Shown: piece after piece, positions 38,236-48,307 of the stretch
Position numbering within the stretch: position 1 is the stretch's first letter
Layout: each line of letters opens with the position of its first letter
Origin: Cohnella ginsengisoli
Lineage (GTDB): Bacteria > Bacillota > Bacilli > Paenibacillales > Paenibacillaceae
Direction of reading: 5' to 3'
DNA length: 64,000 nt
NCBI RefSeq assembly: GCF_029525555.1
Contig: NZ_JAPDHZ010000002.1
Coordinates: forward strand, 1,587,868 to 1,651,867
The notes under the pieces: model-generated
Seen by the model: only the letters and a program-made list of their open reading frames with translations
The model's database searches: none
What the model was told of the DNA's origin: nothing
Position numbers and translations under genes: made by a program

Positions 38236-40039
38236 TTAACTCGAAGCAGCCAAGGTTTGGTTTTCCAAAAGACTGCCGAATAAACCCCTTTTTTCTGCGG
38301 CCAACTCGGAAAACGAGCCTGATTGTACGATTGCGCCTTGGTCTAAAACGATAACCTGGTCCGCCCCTCTTATCGTGGATAAGCGGTGAGCGATCACGAC
38401 AAGCGTCATGCGGCCTCGCAGCTTCTCTAAAGCTTCCTGGATTTTGAGCTCGTTTTCCGAATCCAGCGCGCTTGTCGCTTCGTCCAAAATAAGGATCGAC
38501 GGTTTGCGGAGAATCGCCCTCGCGAGCACCAGTCGTTGCCTCTCCCCCCCCTGACAATCGCACGCCACGGTCTCCGATAAATGTGTCAAGTCCTTGAGAA
38601 AGCTTGCGCACAAAATCTGCGGAAGCGGAAAATGCCAAGCTCTCCCAAAGCTCGGTTTCAGAAGCGTCCTGCTTGACCAACAAGAGATTATTGCGAATCG
38701 TGTCATTAAATAAAAAAGGGATCTTGGGGAACGTAGCCCACCGATTGTCTAAACGCGCGCAATCTTGCCTTGGTCAGCGGAATGCCGTCGATGACGATGC
38801 TGCCCTGTTCAGGCGCCGTCAATCCCATGAGAAGATCGATGAGCGTGCTTTTGCCCGCCCCAGAACGCCCTACGACGGCCGTCATGCCAAATGCGGGAAC
38901 GGATAGGTTAATATTGCGCAGGGCATAGTTCGGCCGAGTGGCATCGTACCGATAATAAACGGACCGGCACTCCAGCGCATGGCGGATCGCGATGCCTTCG
39001 GACTGAACCTCCTCGCCAAGAGACATCTCGGCAGCCGCACGGCATTCGGATTGAATCTCCAGTACAGAACGGAAAGACGGCAAATAGGAGGCAATTTGCT
39101 CGAGATTCGATTGAATGCCGGTAAAACGCGGCCAAAGTCGCGAGAAAATGAGAACGATTAAGATCAACTGCTCAATCCGGGTATGGAGCATATGCACGAA
39201 TACGAACAAAAAAAAGCGCAATGAGCACGGCGGAGGCCGCCTGGTAGGCAGACTGGGATTTGTTTCGAAGCTTTAAAAATTCATATTGCTCCTCCTGAAT
39301 CTTCGCGCTCACCGACTCCAGCCAGGAAAGGCGCGACCGCTCTAACGCATTCGTCTTGATCTCCCGAATGCCGCTGAGCTGGTCGGAAATGCCTGCCAGG
39401 TACTGTCTCGCCAGATCGGATGAACGGTTGCCGAGCGTTTTGGCTTTACGCAGCGTGCGGCGCATGAAAAAAGCCAAAGCGGTCCCGCAAATGATCACGA
39501 TCAGCGTAATGGTCGGCGATAACCAGAAGGCCAAACCGATTTGGATAACGGTAAAAATAACGGAAGCCAGCAGTTGGAGAGATAGCGTGACGCCTCCGTT
39601 TACGCGAGCCAGCTCCCCGGTTAGCGCGTTAATGAGATCGGATTTGCGCGTACGGATGAAATACTCCCAGTTGGCCTGCAAAATGCCGCGATAAGTATCG
39701 CTGCGAAGCCGAAATTCAAATCTATGGTTCATTCTGGCATTTTGCAGAGAGACCCTTTGCTTGAGCAGCGCTTGCGCGAGCACGATGGCAACGAATAATC
39801 CGAGCACGACCGGGAGCCGCCATTCGGAAGGGAGACGGGTAAGCGGTGCGAGCCAAGCCGATATTGGCGACGAAGCAGCGTCAATGCCGGAGATTCCGCC
39901 CATGCCGAGCATCGGGATGAGTAAAATCAAACCGATTCCTTCTAATAAGCTGACCGTGATCATGCCCAGCACGTTCCAGTAAAGCGCTCTTCCCGCAAAT
40001 GCACGAAGCTGCGTCAAAAAAAAACAGAACGGATCTCAT
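38236..40039 (-). CDS. lasso peptide ABC exporter, fused TMD-NBD (four frameshifts)
   Basis: An MsbA/McjD-like half transporter of 599 residues after correction. It has six N-terminal helices and a C-terminal ATPase with Walker [10 protein letters not shown], signature LSGGERQRL, Walker [15 protein letters not shown] and the switch His in IAHRLST. Breaks lie at A9 40016-40024, A8 39208-39215, A6 38712-38717 and C8 38544-38551, each one base too long. The corrected start is ATG 40039 ([14 protein letters not shown]), overlapping the upstream stop by ATGA. It exports the mature lasso peptide and probably gives self-immunity. Confidence 0.88.
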
Positions 40040-41240
40040 AGGAGTTTAGATTCACCGCTTTCGACAAGGGAGGGTTTGCCCGTTTTGTCCAACTTTCTCC
40101 ATGTCCATAGCAACGGGCGCAGCGGGAAATATAAAAAGTGAAAGGTTTTGGGCAAAGGGAGCGTCTTGGCATCCATGGGGTACGGGTACAATAAGCTGAG
40201 TAAATAAAGAAGCTTTTGTCTCCGCGGTTTAATCGCGAACAAATACCGCTCGTACATCCGAACTCGCTCGGGCGGCGCGTTTTCCAGCGAATCCCGCATA
40301 AACGAAAGCACTTGCGGAATTTGCGCGCCAGACCGCTTTAAACGCGTAAAGCCTTCCAGCTCTTTAGGAATAGGCGTTTGAAGCAATTGGGAAGCAAGTA
40401 TAAGCGCCTGTCCGACCAAGTGCTCCGTCCCATACCGGATGGATAGCTGCGCACAGGAGGACCAGTCGAGTCCGCGTCGGGCCAACACGTCGATATCGCA
40501 GAGCCAGCGCAGCCGGAACCACCCGTGACGCGCGCCGTGATGAACCAAATACAAAAATTGATCCTCCGGTCCAAGGTAGGCGACAGGTCCGCTGCCGAAC
40601 GAATGCTCGCGCCGGCGCGACCACAGCTTCTCAAAATCCGGCTCTCTTCCTGGCCCCGGCGCCAGACGCCAATGGATCTCGATCTGCAGCGAATGCGAGG
40701 GATGAAAAAAGAGACGTGATGGTGCCTCCACTTCCAGCCGTTCAGTACGTTCGGCAGCTGCTCTTTCTCGCATTCGTATCCCAGATCCGCCAACAAAATA
40801 CGGATCTCATCGAGTTTTTCCGCAGGAACGAGGATATCTAGATCTTTAGAAGTCCTTTTGGAGAGATCCCCGTAAAGATCCTGCGCAAGCAACGGTCCTT
40901 TCAGCACGAGCGAGCGGACACCTCCCGACGAGAGACATGCCGAAACTCTGCTCATTTCCGCAGCCAAAGAAAGCATCTTTAATCGGTTATATCGGCTATC
41001 CGTATCCAACTCGGCCTTTACGTAATCGGGAATCCCAGGCATTCGCTTGTGGAGGAAAGCCGCCAATACGGGATATACCCGGTGGTTTTTAGCGAGCCGC
41101 AAAAAACGGGTCCAATCCACCGCGGCAAGATGAATCGCATCCATCGGCTCTTCTTCTGCGCGATGCCGCAATAAGTCCAGTAAAAGCGTCTTCTCGTCGC
41201 AAAATAATCCTGAACGTTCGTCCCTAACGATTACTGTCAT
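40036..41240 (-). CDS. lasso-cluster nucleotidyltransferase (one frameshift)
   Basis: A DUF/NTP_transf_5-type protein. SLVLKGPLLAQDLYGDLSKR followed by TSKDLDILVP gives the Pol-beta-like catalytic pattern with a DxD. A second acidic strand is IEIHW. The A6 run at 40705-40710 appears one base short. With A7 the two frames join into 401 residues. Homologues occur in paeninodin-type lasso clusters as the 'N' gene. Attachment of a nucleotide or sugar to the phosphorylated peptide has been suggested but the role is not firmly known. It overlaps both neighbours by ATGA. Confidence 0.85.
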
Positions 41241-41713
41241 TGCGATCCCTCATGTTCAGCTGGAATGATATGCCGCGCAAATTTGCCGACGACCGTGAAC
41301 CCCCGCATCTCTTCGGCCCCGGTGACGTACAGGTTTCCGCACCGAAGCCAGGCATGAGCAATCATGCGTCCGTCTTTGTCCTTCGCCGTACCTAAATACA
41401 ACGTACTTTCGATCCGTCTCCGCTTAAGCATTTTCATCGCCGCGATCGCGCGGACCAAGCATCTCGTATCGAGCGGAGACAATCTTCCGGCTCTGCGTAT
41501 GGCGGAGGATACGCGGGTCGCGAATTCTTTGTTGCGCTGTTCCGTTTCATGGGAAGTTTCCGACATGGGTTGACCTAGCAGGCGCGCGTATTTTTGAAAG
41601 GGAAGTAGAATGAGAAGCCGTGCCCAAGCGAGGTAGGCCAGTGCCTCCAAGAACATTCTGCGATCTTGGCTGTCCGTGGACGTGATGCGCGTTACCCATC
41701 TAAGCGCGTTCAT
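41237..41713 (-). CDS. lasso peptide B2 protein, transglutaminase-like leader peptidase
   Basis: A 158-residue cysteine protease of the lasso B2 family, with catalytic Cys85 in DTRCLVRAIAAMK and His120 in IAHAWLRCG. The N-terminus has one hydrophobic helix (about 20-38). It cuts the leader from the precursor after the RRE protein has delivered it. GGGAGGG lies just before the ATG, inside the end of the B1 gene (14-bp overlap). Confidence 0.93.
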   Translation of the reverse strand: MNALRWVTRITSTDSQDRRMFLEALAYLAWARLLILLPFQKYARLLGQPMSETSHETEQRNKEFATRVSSAIRRAGRLSPLDTRCLVRAIAAMKMLKRRRIESTLYLGTAKDKDGRMIAHAWLRCGNLYVTGAEEMRGFTVVGKFARHIIPAEHEGSQ

Positions 41714-42017
41714 CCGGCCCTCCCGCGGCCGATATCGTAATCAAGCTTTGCTCGGAGAGTTCTGCCAGAAAGGATCGGACGTGATCCTCGCAGGTCTCTC
41801 GATCGACCGCATATTCGGCTGTCAACTGATCGACAAGGGCTTCGACGGTCGTTGTATTTCCAAGCAGTTCCCAAACTCTCCCGCCGATTTCGCCCAGATT
41901 AAAATATTTCCCAAGCTGTACGTTCAGCATCACCTTCTCGCCGTCCATATCGCTGACAATATTGCCCGGAACCTGCTGAATAGAAGCATTTTGCGGAATC
42001 GTCGTTTCGATCGTCAT
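41700..42017 (-). CDS. lasso peptide B1 protein, PqqD-like RRE
   Basis: A 105-residue PqqD-fold RiPP recognition element. The core reads DMDGEKVMLNVQLGKYFNLG with GGRVWELLG, the usual strand-helix pattern. It binds the precursor leader, probably through its WxxPxL motif, and presents it to B2. The start overlaps the kinase stop by ATGA. Confidence 0.93.
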   Translation of the reverse strand: MTIETTIPQNASIQQVPGNIVSDMDGEKVMLNVQLGKYFNLGEIGGRVWELLGNTTTVEALVDQLTAEYAVDRETCEDHVRSFLAELSEQSLITISAAGGPDERA

Positions 42018-42964
42018 GGTGACCAGCCTTCCGTCGATAAAATGTGAAGCATGCGTTTGACCAGCTCCGGAGCCGTAAAGCCCACGGTTGGACGTTCTAG
42101 CTTATATACATCGATACGCGAAGCCAAACCGGCCGTCATGCGGAAATGCCAATCCGTCATCCCCAACCGGTCCAGCCAAAATTGCCGGTAGGTGTGACGC
42201 CGCATCAATGACAGTCTATCCAGCTTGGATACGGGGACGAGAGACGGTTCGTTCCGATCCGATTTTACGAGTTCGAAGATACCGGCGAGCGGAAGCGGCT
42301 GCGCATGGTAGCCCGCTTTAAGCGGCACGGCGAATTTAGTCTCGCGCTTAAAAATAGGCCGGAGCGATTCATTCGAGATTCCAAAGCCGTCCAAACTTTG
42401 TTGCCATAATTTTTGCTGCGGATAAGAGGGTATGACTAGCGGCCTTGCATACCCGCCCGAAAAATCGAGCGCGATGACGTCATCGCTGACGAGCGGAAAC
42501 CCGGCTTGGAGAAACGCTGCCGCCAAAGTCGACTTGCCCGCTCCCGAATCGCCGACGACGCCGTATGCCTGTCCGTCGATCGCGATCGCGCTGCCGTGAA
42601 GCGGCAGCAGGCCTCGTTGCATCAACGCCGCGCCCATGCACGAACCGAGAATGAACAAACGCAATTCGTCCTGGTCTGCGCCTTCCTCCGGGCATATCGC
42701 GATATGCCGCCCATTCTGGATATCGAAGATCGCCGTCCCCGGTACCCGGAACATCACCCGACCGGGCGCTGCGTACGAACTGCGTCCTGTCTGCGACAAC
42801 GCCGACCAAACTTCCGTTAGATCGGCCCGTTCGACGCGTATGCTTTGGGCTTCGGAATACGCTTCTCGCGATTCCCACCTGGGCAGTTCGGGGAAATCGA
42901 TATCGCTCAGCATCACGCATCCAAAAGCCTTGTATGCCTGCTTTTCTAAAGTACTTGTCGTCAT
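42014..42964 (-). CDS. HPr kinase-like lasso precursor kinase
   Basis: A 316-residue protein with a P-loop GVVGDSGAGKST near residue 150 and VSDDVIAL, the HPrK C-terminal core, but no full HPrK regulatory domain. In paeninodin-type clusters this family phosphorylates the C-terminal Ser of the precursor. The precursor here also ends in Ser, so the same reaction is expected. The start at 42964 has GGAGTGAAG upstream. The frame is intact. Confidence 0.9.
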   Translation of the reverse strand: MTTSTLEKQAYKAFGCVMLSDIDFPELPRWESREAYSEAQSIRVERADLTEVWSALSQTGRSSYAAPGRVMFRVPGTAIFDIQNGRHIAICPEEGADQDELRLFILGSCMGAALMQRGLLPLHGSAIAIDGQAYGVVGDSGAGKSTLAAAFLQAGFPLVSDDVIALDFSGGYARPLVIPSYPQQKLWQQSLDGFGISNESLRPIFKRETKFAVPLKAGYHAQPLPLAGIFELVKSDRNEPSLVPVSKLDRLSLMRRHTYRQFWLDRLGMTDWHFRMTAGLASRIDVYKLERPTVGFTAPELVKRMLHILSTEGWSP

Positions 42965-42994
42965 CCGCTTCACTCCAACGGGGATTTTCATTGC

Positions 42995-43028
42995 AAAGGC
43001 CCTCATACGCTTGCGTATAAGGGCCCTT
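42995..43028 (-). other. stem-loop between lasso precursor and kinase genes
   Basis: Arms AAAGGCCCTCATACGC and GCGTATAAGGGCCCTT enclose a 2-base loop and can form a nearly perfect 15-bp stem. No real T tract follows, so it is more likely an RNA-stabilising or partial-attenuation element that keeps precursor mRNA more abundant than the downstream genes. Confidence 0.65.
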
Positions 43029-43040
43029 GCAGAAGAGGCA

Positions 43041-43163
43041 TTAGCTGTGATGCTGGGTCGCTTCATCCGGATCGAGAGAGTCCGGAATCGTTACACCTGG
43101 GCCGGCGAACGTCAGTTTTACGTCAAGCACTTCCAACGAAGGCTTCGTCCATTCTTTGTTCAT
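43041..43163 (-). CDS. lasso peptide precursor, paeninodin-like
   Basis: A 40-residue precursor. The leader (residues 1-19) has WTKPSLEVLDV, matching the Y/WxxPxL recognition motif, and Thr at the -2 position (KLTF). The core begins AGPGVTIPD, in which Ala1 and Asp9 would close a 9-residue macrolactam, and continues SLDPDEATQHHS, ending in Ser21 for phosphorylation. AGPG and the P-D pattern are those of paeninodin from Paenibacillus dendritiformis. An almost perfect Shine-Dalgarno, AAGGGAGGTGAT, lies 5 nt upstream. The gene overlaps the end of the cyclase gene by 41 bp in another frame. Confidence 0.93.
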   Translation of the reverse strand: MNKEWTKPSLEVLDVKLTFAGPGVTIPDSLDPDEATQHHS

Positions 43164-45108
43164 TTAAATCACCTCCCTTCAAGCGGTTAATGAATCTGTA
43201 TAGAACGAGGCTGCGCATAAGGAGCGTAAGATCGGTTTCGTAGATGGCCGCCGGTCCGGGTATTTCCTTGTATTTCGACGCTGCGGCGCGGACGACCGGC
43301 ATGTGAAGCCACTCGGCCATGGCGTCATCCCCGCACATCTCCTCGATCTCTCGAATGAATCGCGGCCATGATGGGGCGAGCCGAGCGATGCCGTCCGCGC
43401 CTTGAATCCCTCTCGTCTTGCCGTTCAGCCGTACTTCGTCTGGAAGCAAGCCCTGAGTGGCTCTTCGAATCAATGCGCGGTCCATGCCGTCCCTCACATA
43501 TTGATCGAGCGGCACGGACAGACAGAATCGAACGACCCTTAGATCGTTGGTGGGATCGCGATACCAGACCCCGTGCCGCAGCGACAGTTTTGTACCGCTC
43601 GTGCCGCTGTTCGTCCAATGATGAACCTGCTCGAATTGATCGCGGCGCGCGGAGATCATATCGGGCAACCTTTTCCCGGACAAATCGATGCCTGCCTCGG
43701 TCAATTTTCCGAATATTCCGGTTCGCGCGGCAAGTTCCGGCGCGATTAATCCGGTCAGCGCGCTTCTTTCGTCCGGCGGGATCTTCGCAGGAAACAACCT
43801 ATCTTTCATGTAGGAAAGCACTCTTTTACGGCCAATGCCTTTAAACCTGCTGTATTGATAAATCTCCCGATAGAGCTTCACGAGCCTGAGACGCTTGAGC
43901 AATATCGCGTAATATTCCAATGCCGGTCCGAATGACACGGTGAAATTGCCTCGGGCGCCGTTGAGTAGAACGCCGACGCCATCTTTAGCCGCTTGCTCGA
44001 AAATGTTGCCGAACCAATAGGAGTTTTCAATGAATTTATAAGGCATCTCCATCGTGTCGAGCCAATCGTCCATCTCGGAAAGCGGGCTTCGATTCTCGAA
44101 TCTCAAATAGTTTTCGCGAATATTGCCTACGTGCGATACCGTCGCCGAAATCATAGGACGCTCGTCCGCAACCCTATTTTTAGACGTCCAAGCCCCTCCG
44201 GATTCGAGCGGTATCGCGCTGTATGTATGCAGGACCTTATTCCTTCGCCGCAGTTCCCTCGCAGCCAATCCAACGACCGTCCCCGAATCGAGGCCTCCGC
44301 TTAGGAACGAGCCCGCTTCCTTGTGGGTACGCAATCTACTGGACACCGCCGTTCCGAAGACCTCCAGAAAGGCTTCCTGGTACTCTTCGTCGGACGAGAG
44401 TTTTAACGTACTCGAATGCTCGAATGCGCCATACCTTTTTATCCTCAGATTCCCGTCGCGTATCGCGAAAGCATGAGACGGAGGAATCTGCTTAATGCGC
44501 CCGAATACAGTCGAGGAAGCGTCGATGGTCTCCAATCGGCTGGGGCTGGCCAGATATTCGGCAATCCATGTTTCATTCAGCTGTTCGCCGACGCCTTCGA
44601 GCGGCAACAACGGAGCGATCGTCGTGCAAAAAGCAAAACGCGCACCGTTGTCGTTATAATATAAGGTCCGGTTTCCAGTAAAATCTCTTGCTCCAAAAAG
44701 CGATTCCTCGGATTCGTTCCAGATGACGAAGGCGAAGTCCCCGATGAGATGCCGAGGCATGTCTTCTCCCCACTTGGCATAAGCCAATAAAAGCAAGCGC
44801 GAATCGGGCAGCTCGGCAAGTTCGGCTGAAGGAACTCCCAATTGATTCGCCAAGTCCTCCCGGTTGTCGAGGATCACGTCGGCGGTAATCGCAAGTCCGC
44901 GTTGGCCGTCATACCATGGGAGGATCTCCCCGATCGATTCCGGCGTCACCCACTGCGCATGACAACCGAGAAACAACCCTCCGCTGCTCCACAATCGAAC
45001 GTCATCCGCCGGATATCGGGAGAGGGAGCCCATGAGCGAAATCCCTTCATCGTACGCGCTCTTCCGCTCTGCGCTTCCGTAATTAAATATGCCCGCGATT
45101 GCGCTCAT
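43123..45108 (-). CDS. lasso cyclase (asparagine synthetase homologue)
   Basis: A 661-residue asparagine-synthetase B-like protein. The N-terminus MSAIAGIFNYG lacks the nucleophilic Cys2 of true glutamine-dependent enzymes, as in lasso cyclases. The C-terminal domain holds the ATP-pyrophosphatase loop SFLSGGLDSGTVVGLAA. It would adenylate Asp9 of the core and close the macrolactam. ATG 45108 has GGGGG 7 nt upstream. The longer frame to 45144 has none. It is the first gene of the operon, ahead of the precursor. Confidence 0.93.
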   Translation of the reverse strand: MSAIAGIFNYGSAERKSAYDEGISLMGSLSRYPADDVRLWSSGGLFLGCHAQWVTPESIGEILPWYDGQRGLAITADVILDNREDLANQLGVPSAELAELPDSRLLLLAYAKWGEDMPRHLIGDFAFVIWNESEESLFGARDFTGNRTLYYNDNGARFAFCTTIAPLLPLEGVGEQLNETWIAEYLASPSRLETIDASSTVFGRIKQIPPSHAFAIRDGNLRIKRYGAFEHSSTLKLSSDEEYQEAFLEVFGTAVSSRLRTHKEAGSFLSGGLDSGTVVGLAARELRRRNKVLHTYSAIPLESGGAWTSKNRVADERPMISATVSHVGNIRENYLRFENRSPLSEMDDWLDTMEMPYKFIENSYWFGNIFEQAAKDGVGVLLNGARGNFTVSFGPALEYYAILLKRLRLVKLYREIYQYSRFKGIGRKRVLSYMKDRLFPAKIPPDERSALTGLIAPELAARTGIFGKLTEAGIDLSGKRLPDMISARRDQFEQVHHWTNSGTSGTKLSLRHGVWYRDPTNDLRVVRFCLSVPLDQYVRDGMDRALIRRATQGLLPDEVRLNGKTRGIQGADGIARLAPSWPRFIREIEEMCGDDAMAEWLHMPVVRAAASKYKEIPGPAAIYETDLTLLMRSLVLYRFINRLKGGDLNEQRMDEAFVGSA

Positions 45109-45126
45109 GCCAATCCCCCCTCTCTC

Positions 45127-45210
45127 GATCCCAATCGTATCCATTCTCTAAATTGATACTATCTGTATCGTTTGTGGTTTTAATTTAACTTACACTTCAG
45201 AATGTGTCAA
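45127..45210 (-). promoter_or_regulatory. lasso operon promoter with two GATAC-N5-GTATC-type operators
   Basis: Minus strand: consensus TTGACA (45210-45205), 17-nt spacer, TAAATT (45187-45182). The exact palindrome at 45155-45169 starts 12 nt after the -10 box, close to the expected start of transcription. A copy with one mismatch lies at 45127-45141, 28 bp further on. The layout suggests a repressor or roadblock. Confidence 0.75.
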
Positions 45211-45265
45211 CCTCTTTTTTTGAAAAGAGAATGCGAGAGCTTTCTCGATTTTTGCGGCTTAATAT

Positions 45266-45280
45266 GATACATTATGTAAC
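45266..45280. promoter_or_regulatory. GATAC-N5-GTATC-type operator before the hydrolase gene
   Basis: GATAC-ATTAT-GTAAC has one mismatch to the palindrome and lies 36 bp before the hydrolase start. A possible -10 (TATGAT) overlaps it. The -35 is not clear. Confidence 0.55.
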
Positions 45281-45315
45281 GACCAACCCACAGATCCGTA
45301 AGGCAGGTGTTCATT

Positions 45316-48209
45316 TTGCTTGTCATTATGTTTAAGAAATACCGTAAATTGCGCTCGCTATGGACAAGTGTCGCGATTGTCGGATTGTTGCTATCGCTCA
45401 GCGCAATCAGCTACGAAATCATAGGATTTTCGGAGCCTCGCACTTCAGCGGCAATCGACCATACCGGACCCAACGAAAAAACGCTGAATCGCCCCTATGA
45501 AGACTGGAGACAGCAAGAAATACCATTCGGCGTCTCCTCGATCGATCGCGCGCCCTGGCGCTCATACATGGACACCTGGGACGGCAGTCGCTTCCTCGAC
45601 ACGCTTGGCGTGGTACTAAACGGCGTAAGTCCGCAAGAAGCGGACGCTACGGCCCAACTCCTCTCCGAAGCTGGATTTCATTCTGCTCGCATCGAGATCG
45701 GCTGGGGCAACGTTTCGTTCGACAATGAAAATGCGCTGAGCGAGCCGCAGGGCAGCCGGTTTATATCGATCATTTCCGCGCTCAAGAAGCACGGCATTCG
45801 GCCAATCGTCCTCCTAAACGCCAACGCCGGCAATCCGGTTCCCAGCAAAACGCTAAAGCTTCATTTAATGAAGAGCGCTTCCAAAGGAGACAAAGCCATC
45901 TATGTCGACAACGTGAGCGGCATAGTCCCCCAATATACCGGTTTAAGCGGTCAAGCTTATCAGACCATGTACCCTGTCATTACGGCCGTGGATGCCAAGA
46001 CGGGCAAGCTGACGCTATCGGCACCGCTCGCAAATAACATAAAGGCCGGAGCGATGGAGCTCATTCGCCTCAAATACCGCCCGCTTTCCGGGACTAAATT
46101 TACCGATGGAAAAGACAATCCAGCCGCCCAACAAACATTGAACGGCTGGAACGTTTATTTGAATACGGTCACGAAAATGCTCATACGGACTTTTGGAACC
46201 GAAAATAACGCGATAGACAAGGGTTTCGATCTCGAAGTTTGGAATGAAATGACGTTCGGAAGCCAGTTTCTCGATATCGGCAATTACTACGATCCGAAGC
46301 TTCAATTTTCGCAATATCCCGTGTATGCGTTAGGCAATCGCAAAGCCTCCGGCGGCGAAGTTCTGCTGCCGATGACCCTCTCCTTCGCCAAACAAAAAAA
46401 AACTGGCCGGCGTGCGCATCATCAGCGGATTCTCCAACCAGCGTCCATGGGAAAACGGAACCGAGCTCTTTGACGGGGAGGCCGGCTTCAGCAGACACTA
46501 TTATACGGGCTATAACGGAGCGCAATCGTTATTTTCGCACGACGCGCAGACGAACAACAAAAAAGTATATATCCGCAACCGGAAAAACGACGCCCGGGAT
46601 CGACGATTACCTTCCCGCCCACACTTTTGCAATGCCCGAATATTGGTTCTACGCTTACCATACCGAATTTATCGTCAGAGATCTGCAGCCGTTCCCCGGA
46701 CCTTTCCGCAACCATGGCCGCTATGCGAATTCCGGAGACGGACGGCAAGCCGAGGTATGGATGACGGAGACCAATTGGTGGCGAAATCCATTTTCGGATA
46801 AAATCGTCGCGCAAACCGGCATCAAGAAAAACGACAATCGCCTGCGATCGCTCATGCAACAAATCGGCGCAAAATCTACGCTCCGCATCTTCACGTTCTA
46901 CGGCCATAAAGGCGTGCAAACGGTCGAGCTCTTTTCCGCCAAAGGAGGAGATCTCGATTATGGACTTATTAACGACTCTTTTTTCGAAGAATTGAGTAAA
47001 AACGGCTACAAGCTAACAGAACGGGCGAGGGCGCTTGCCGGCCCTCAAATAGACGCGCTTGCCCGAATATCCAAGATCATGAGTTCGGGACAACAAATCG
47101 AGAATCCAAGGCCTGTTCAAGTGTCAAGCGTCGTCGAGGTTCATCCGCAAATCGCGCTTCCCGGCAACGGCACGATCGATCACCCGGACACCAACAACAT
47201 GGACGATCTCGCCATCTTGCCGTATCAGCTCGATGACAATCGGTTCGCGATCGGATACTATGTGGTAACGCGGGACCTAACTCAGGAATGGCAGAAAGAC
47301 AAGGCAGTCCTCGATCCGGCACGGTACGCCATGCCTAGCCAAAAATTCAAGATTACCTTGAGCAACGTGAACGGTCAGGACGCGACGATTTATTCCTACG
47401 ACCCTCTCACCGACCAACGAATGCCGGTGCCAATCCTCGAGCGTACGTCTCGTTCGTTGACGATAGAGGTCGAAAGCACGGACTATCCCCGATTTTTAAT
47501 GCTCGAAGAAAATCGAGCTAACCCGGGTCCGCTCATCAGCGACGTCCGGCTCGAGAAGGTCGAACAAGGCGCGAGTTTGAGTTTTAGCTCCAATCGATCC
47601 GGCACTGCAAAAATACAATGGGGTCCGTACCCGATTCGAAGCGGAGGAACGTTCACCCTCAGCCGCTATGAAAATACAGCCTCGCAAATTCCAACATCGA
47701 CCGTCTCTGTGCCTATGATTACGAACACCAAAGCACCGCTTAGCAAAGGCGTGTGGGTGTTCAAAGGCACCATTCGGCCCGAATTCTCCGAAGATTACAC
47801 GTTTTTGATCGACATGAGTTCTTGCAAACTCTCGTTGATGATAGACGGCAAATACGTTATTAACGGCTGCGGCGCGAATGGCGATAAGTCCGGTTCGATT
47901 CGACTGATCGCCGGTCAATCTTACGACTTCGCGCTGACGATAGAAAACAACCAAGATAAGCCTTTTGACTATATCGCGTATTGGGCAAGCGCAAGCCAGG
48001 TCAAAGAACCCGTGAACGCCATAGACGGAGACGATAATGTCGCGGAAATCATCGTGAAGGAAGGAGCCCCAGAGAGTTTATTTCTGCCAGGCTTCCAGGT
48101 TGGAGACGGTGTCCGTATTGAATGGAATGATGGCACGGCATCCGTTCAAACGCGATATCCCGCTTGGAGTTACGATGTAAAAGGCGTGCTTTGGCCCCAG
48201 GTCGGCTAA
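45316..48209 (+). CDS. membrane-anchored glycoside-hydrolase-like protein with PA14-like domain (two frameshifts)
   Basis: After correction at A9 46394-46402 and A6 46559-46564 the protein has 963 residues. One N-terminal helix (about 14-34) anchors or exports it. A clan GH-A-like TIM barrel follows, with the acid/base Glu in DLEVWNEMTFGSQF and the nucleophile Glu in EVWMTETNWW. The C-terminal part has a PA14-like sandwich (WVFKGTIRPEFSEDYTFLID and KLSLMIDGKYVING). I place the start at TTG 45316 (AGGTG 6 nt upstream). GTG 45307 is possible. It likely trims a polysaccharide at the cell surface. The exact family is not known to me. Confidence 0.82.
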
Positions 48210-48307
48210 CGCTGCCGTACAAGCGCCGTGGCCGAGCCTTATCGTCCGAATATCATAGAGTAGCCGAATTTATGGTCAATCTATCGTATCGGAAGGTGAT
48301 GACCGCC

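Noticed and set aside
38236..40039. Programmed frameshifting or real decay of the lasso exporter
   Set aside because: Four shifts, all homopolymer expansions like those in housekeeping gltB. No stimulatory structures are needed to explain them.
45127..45280. Transposon or prophage boundary beside the lasso operon
   Set aside because: No transposase, integrase, tRNA or terminal repeats were seen. The palindromes look like operators, not attachment sites.
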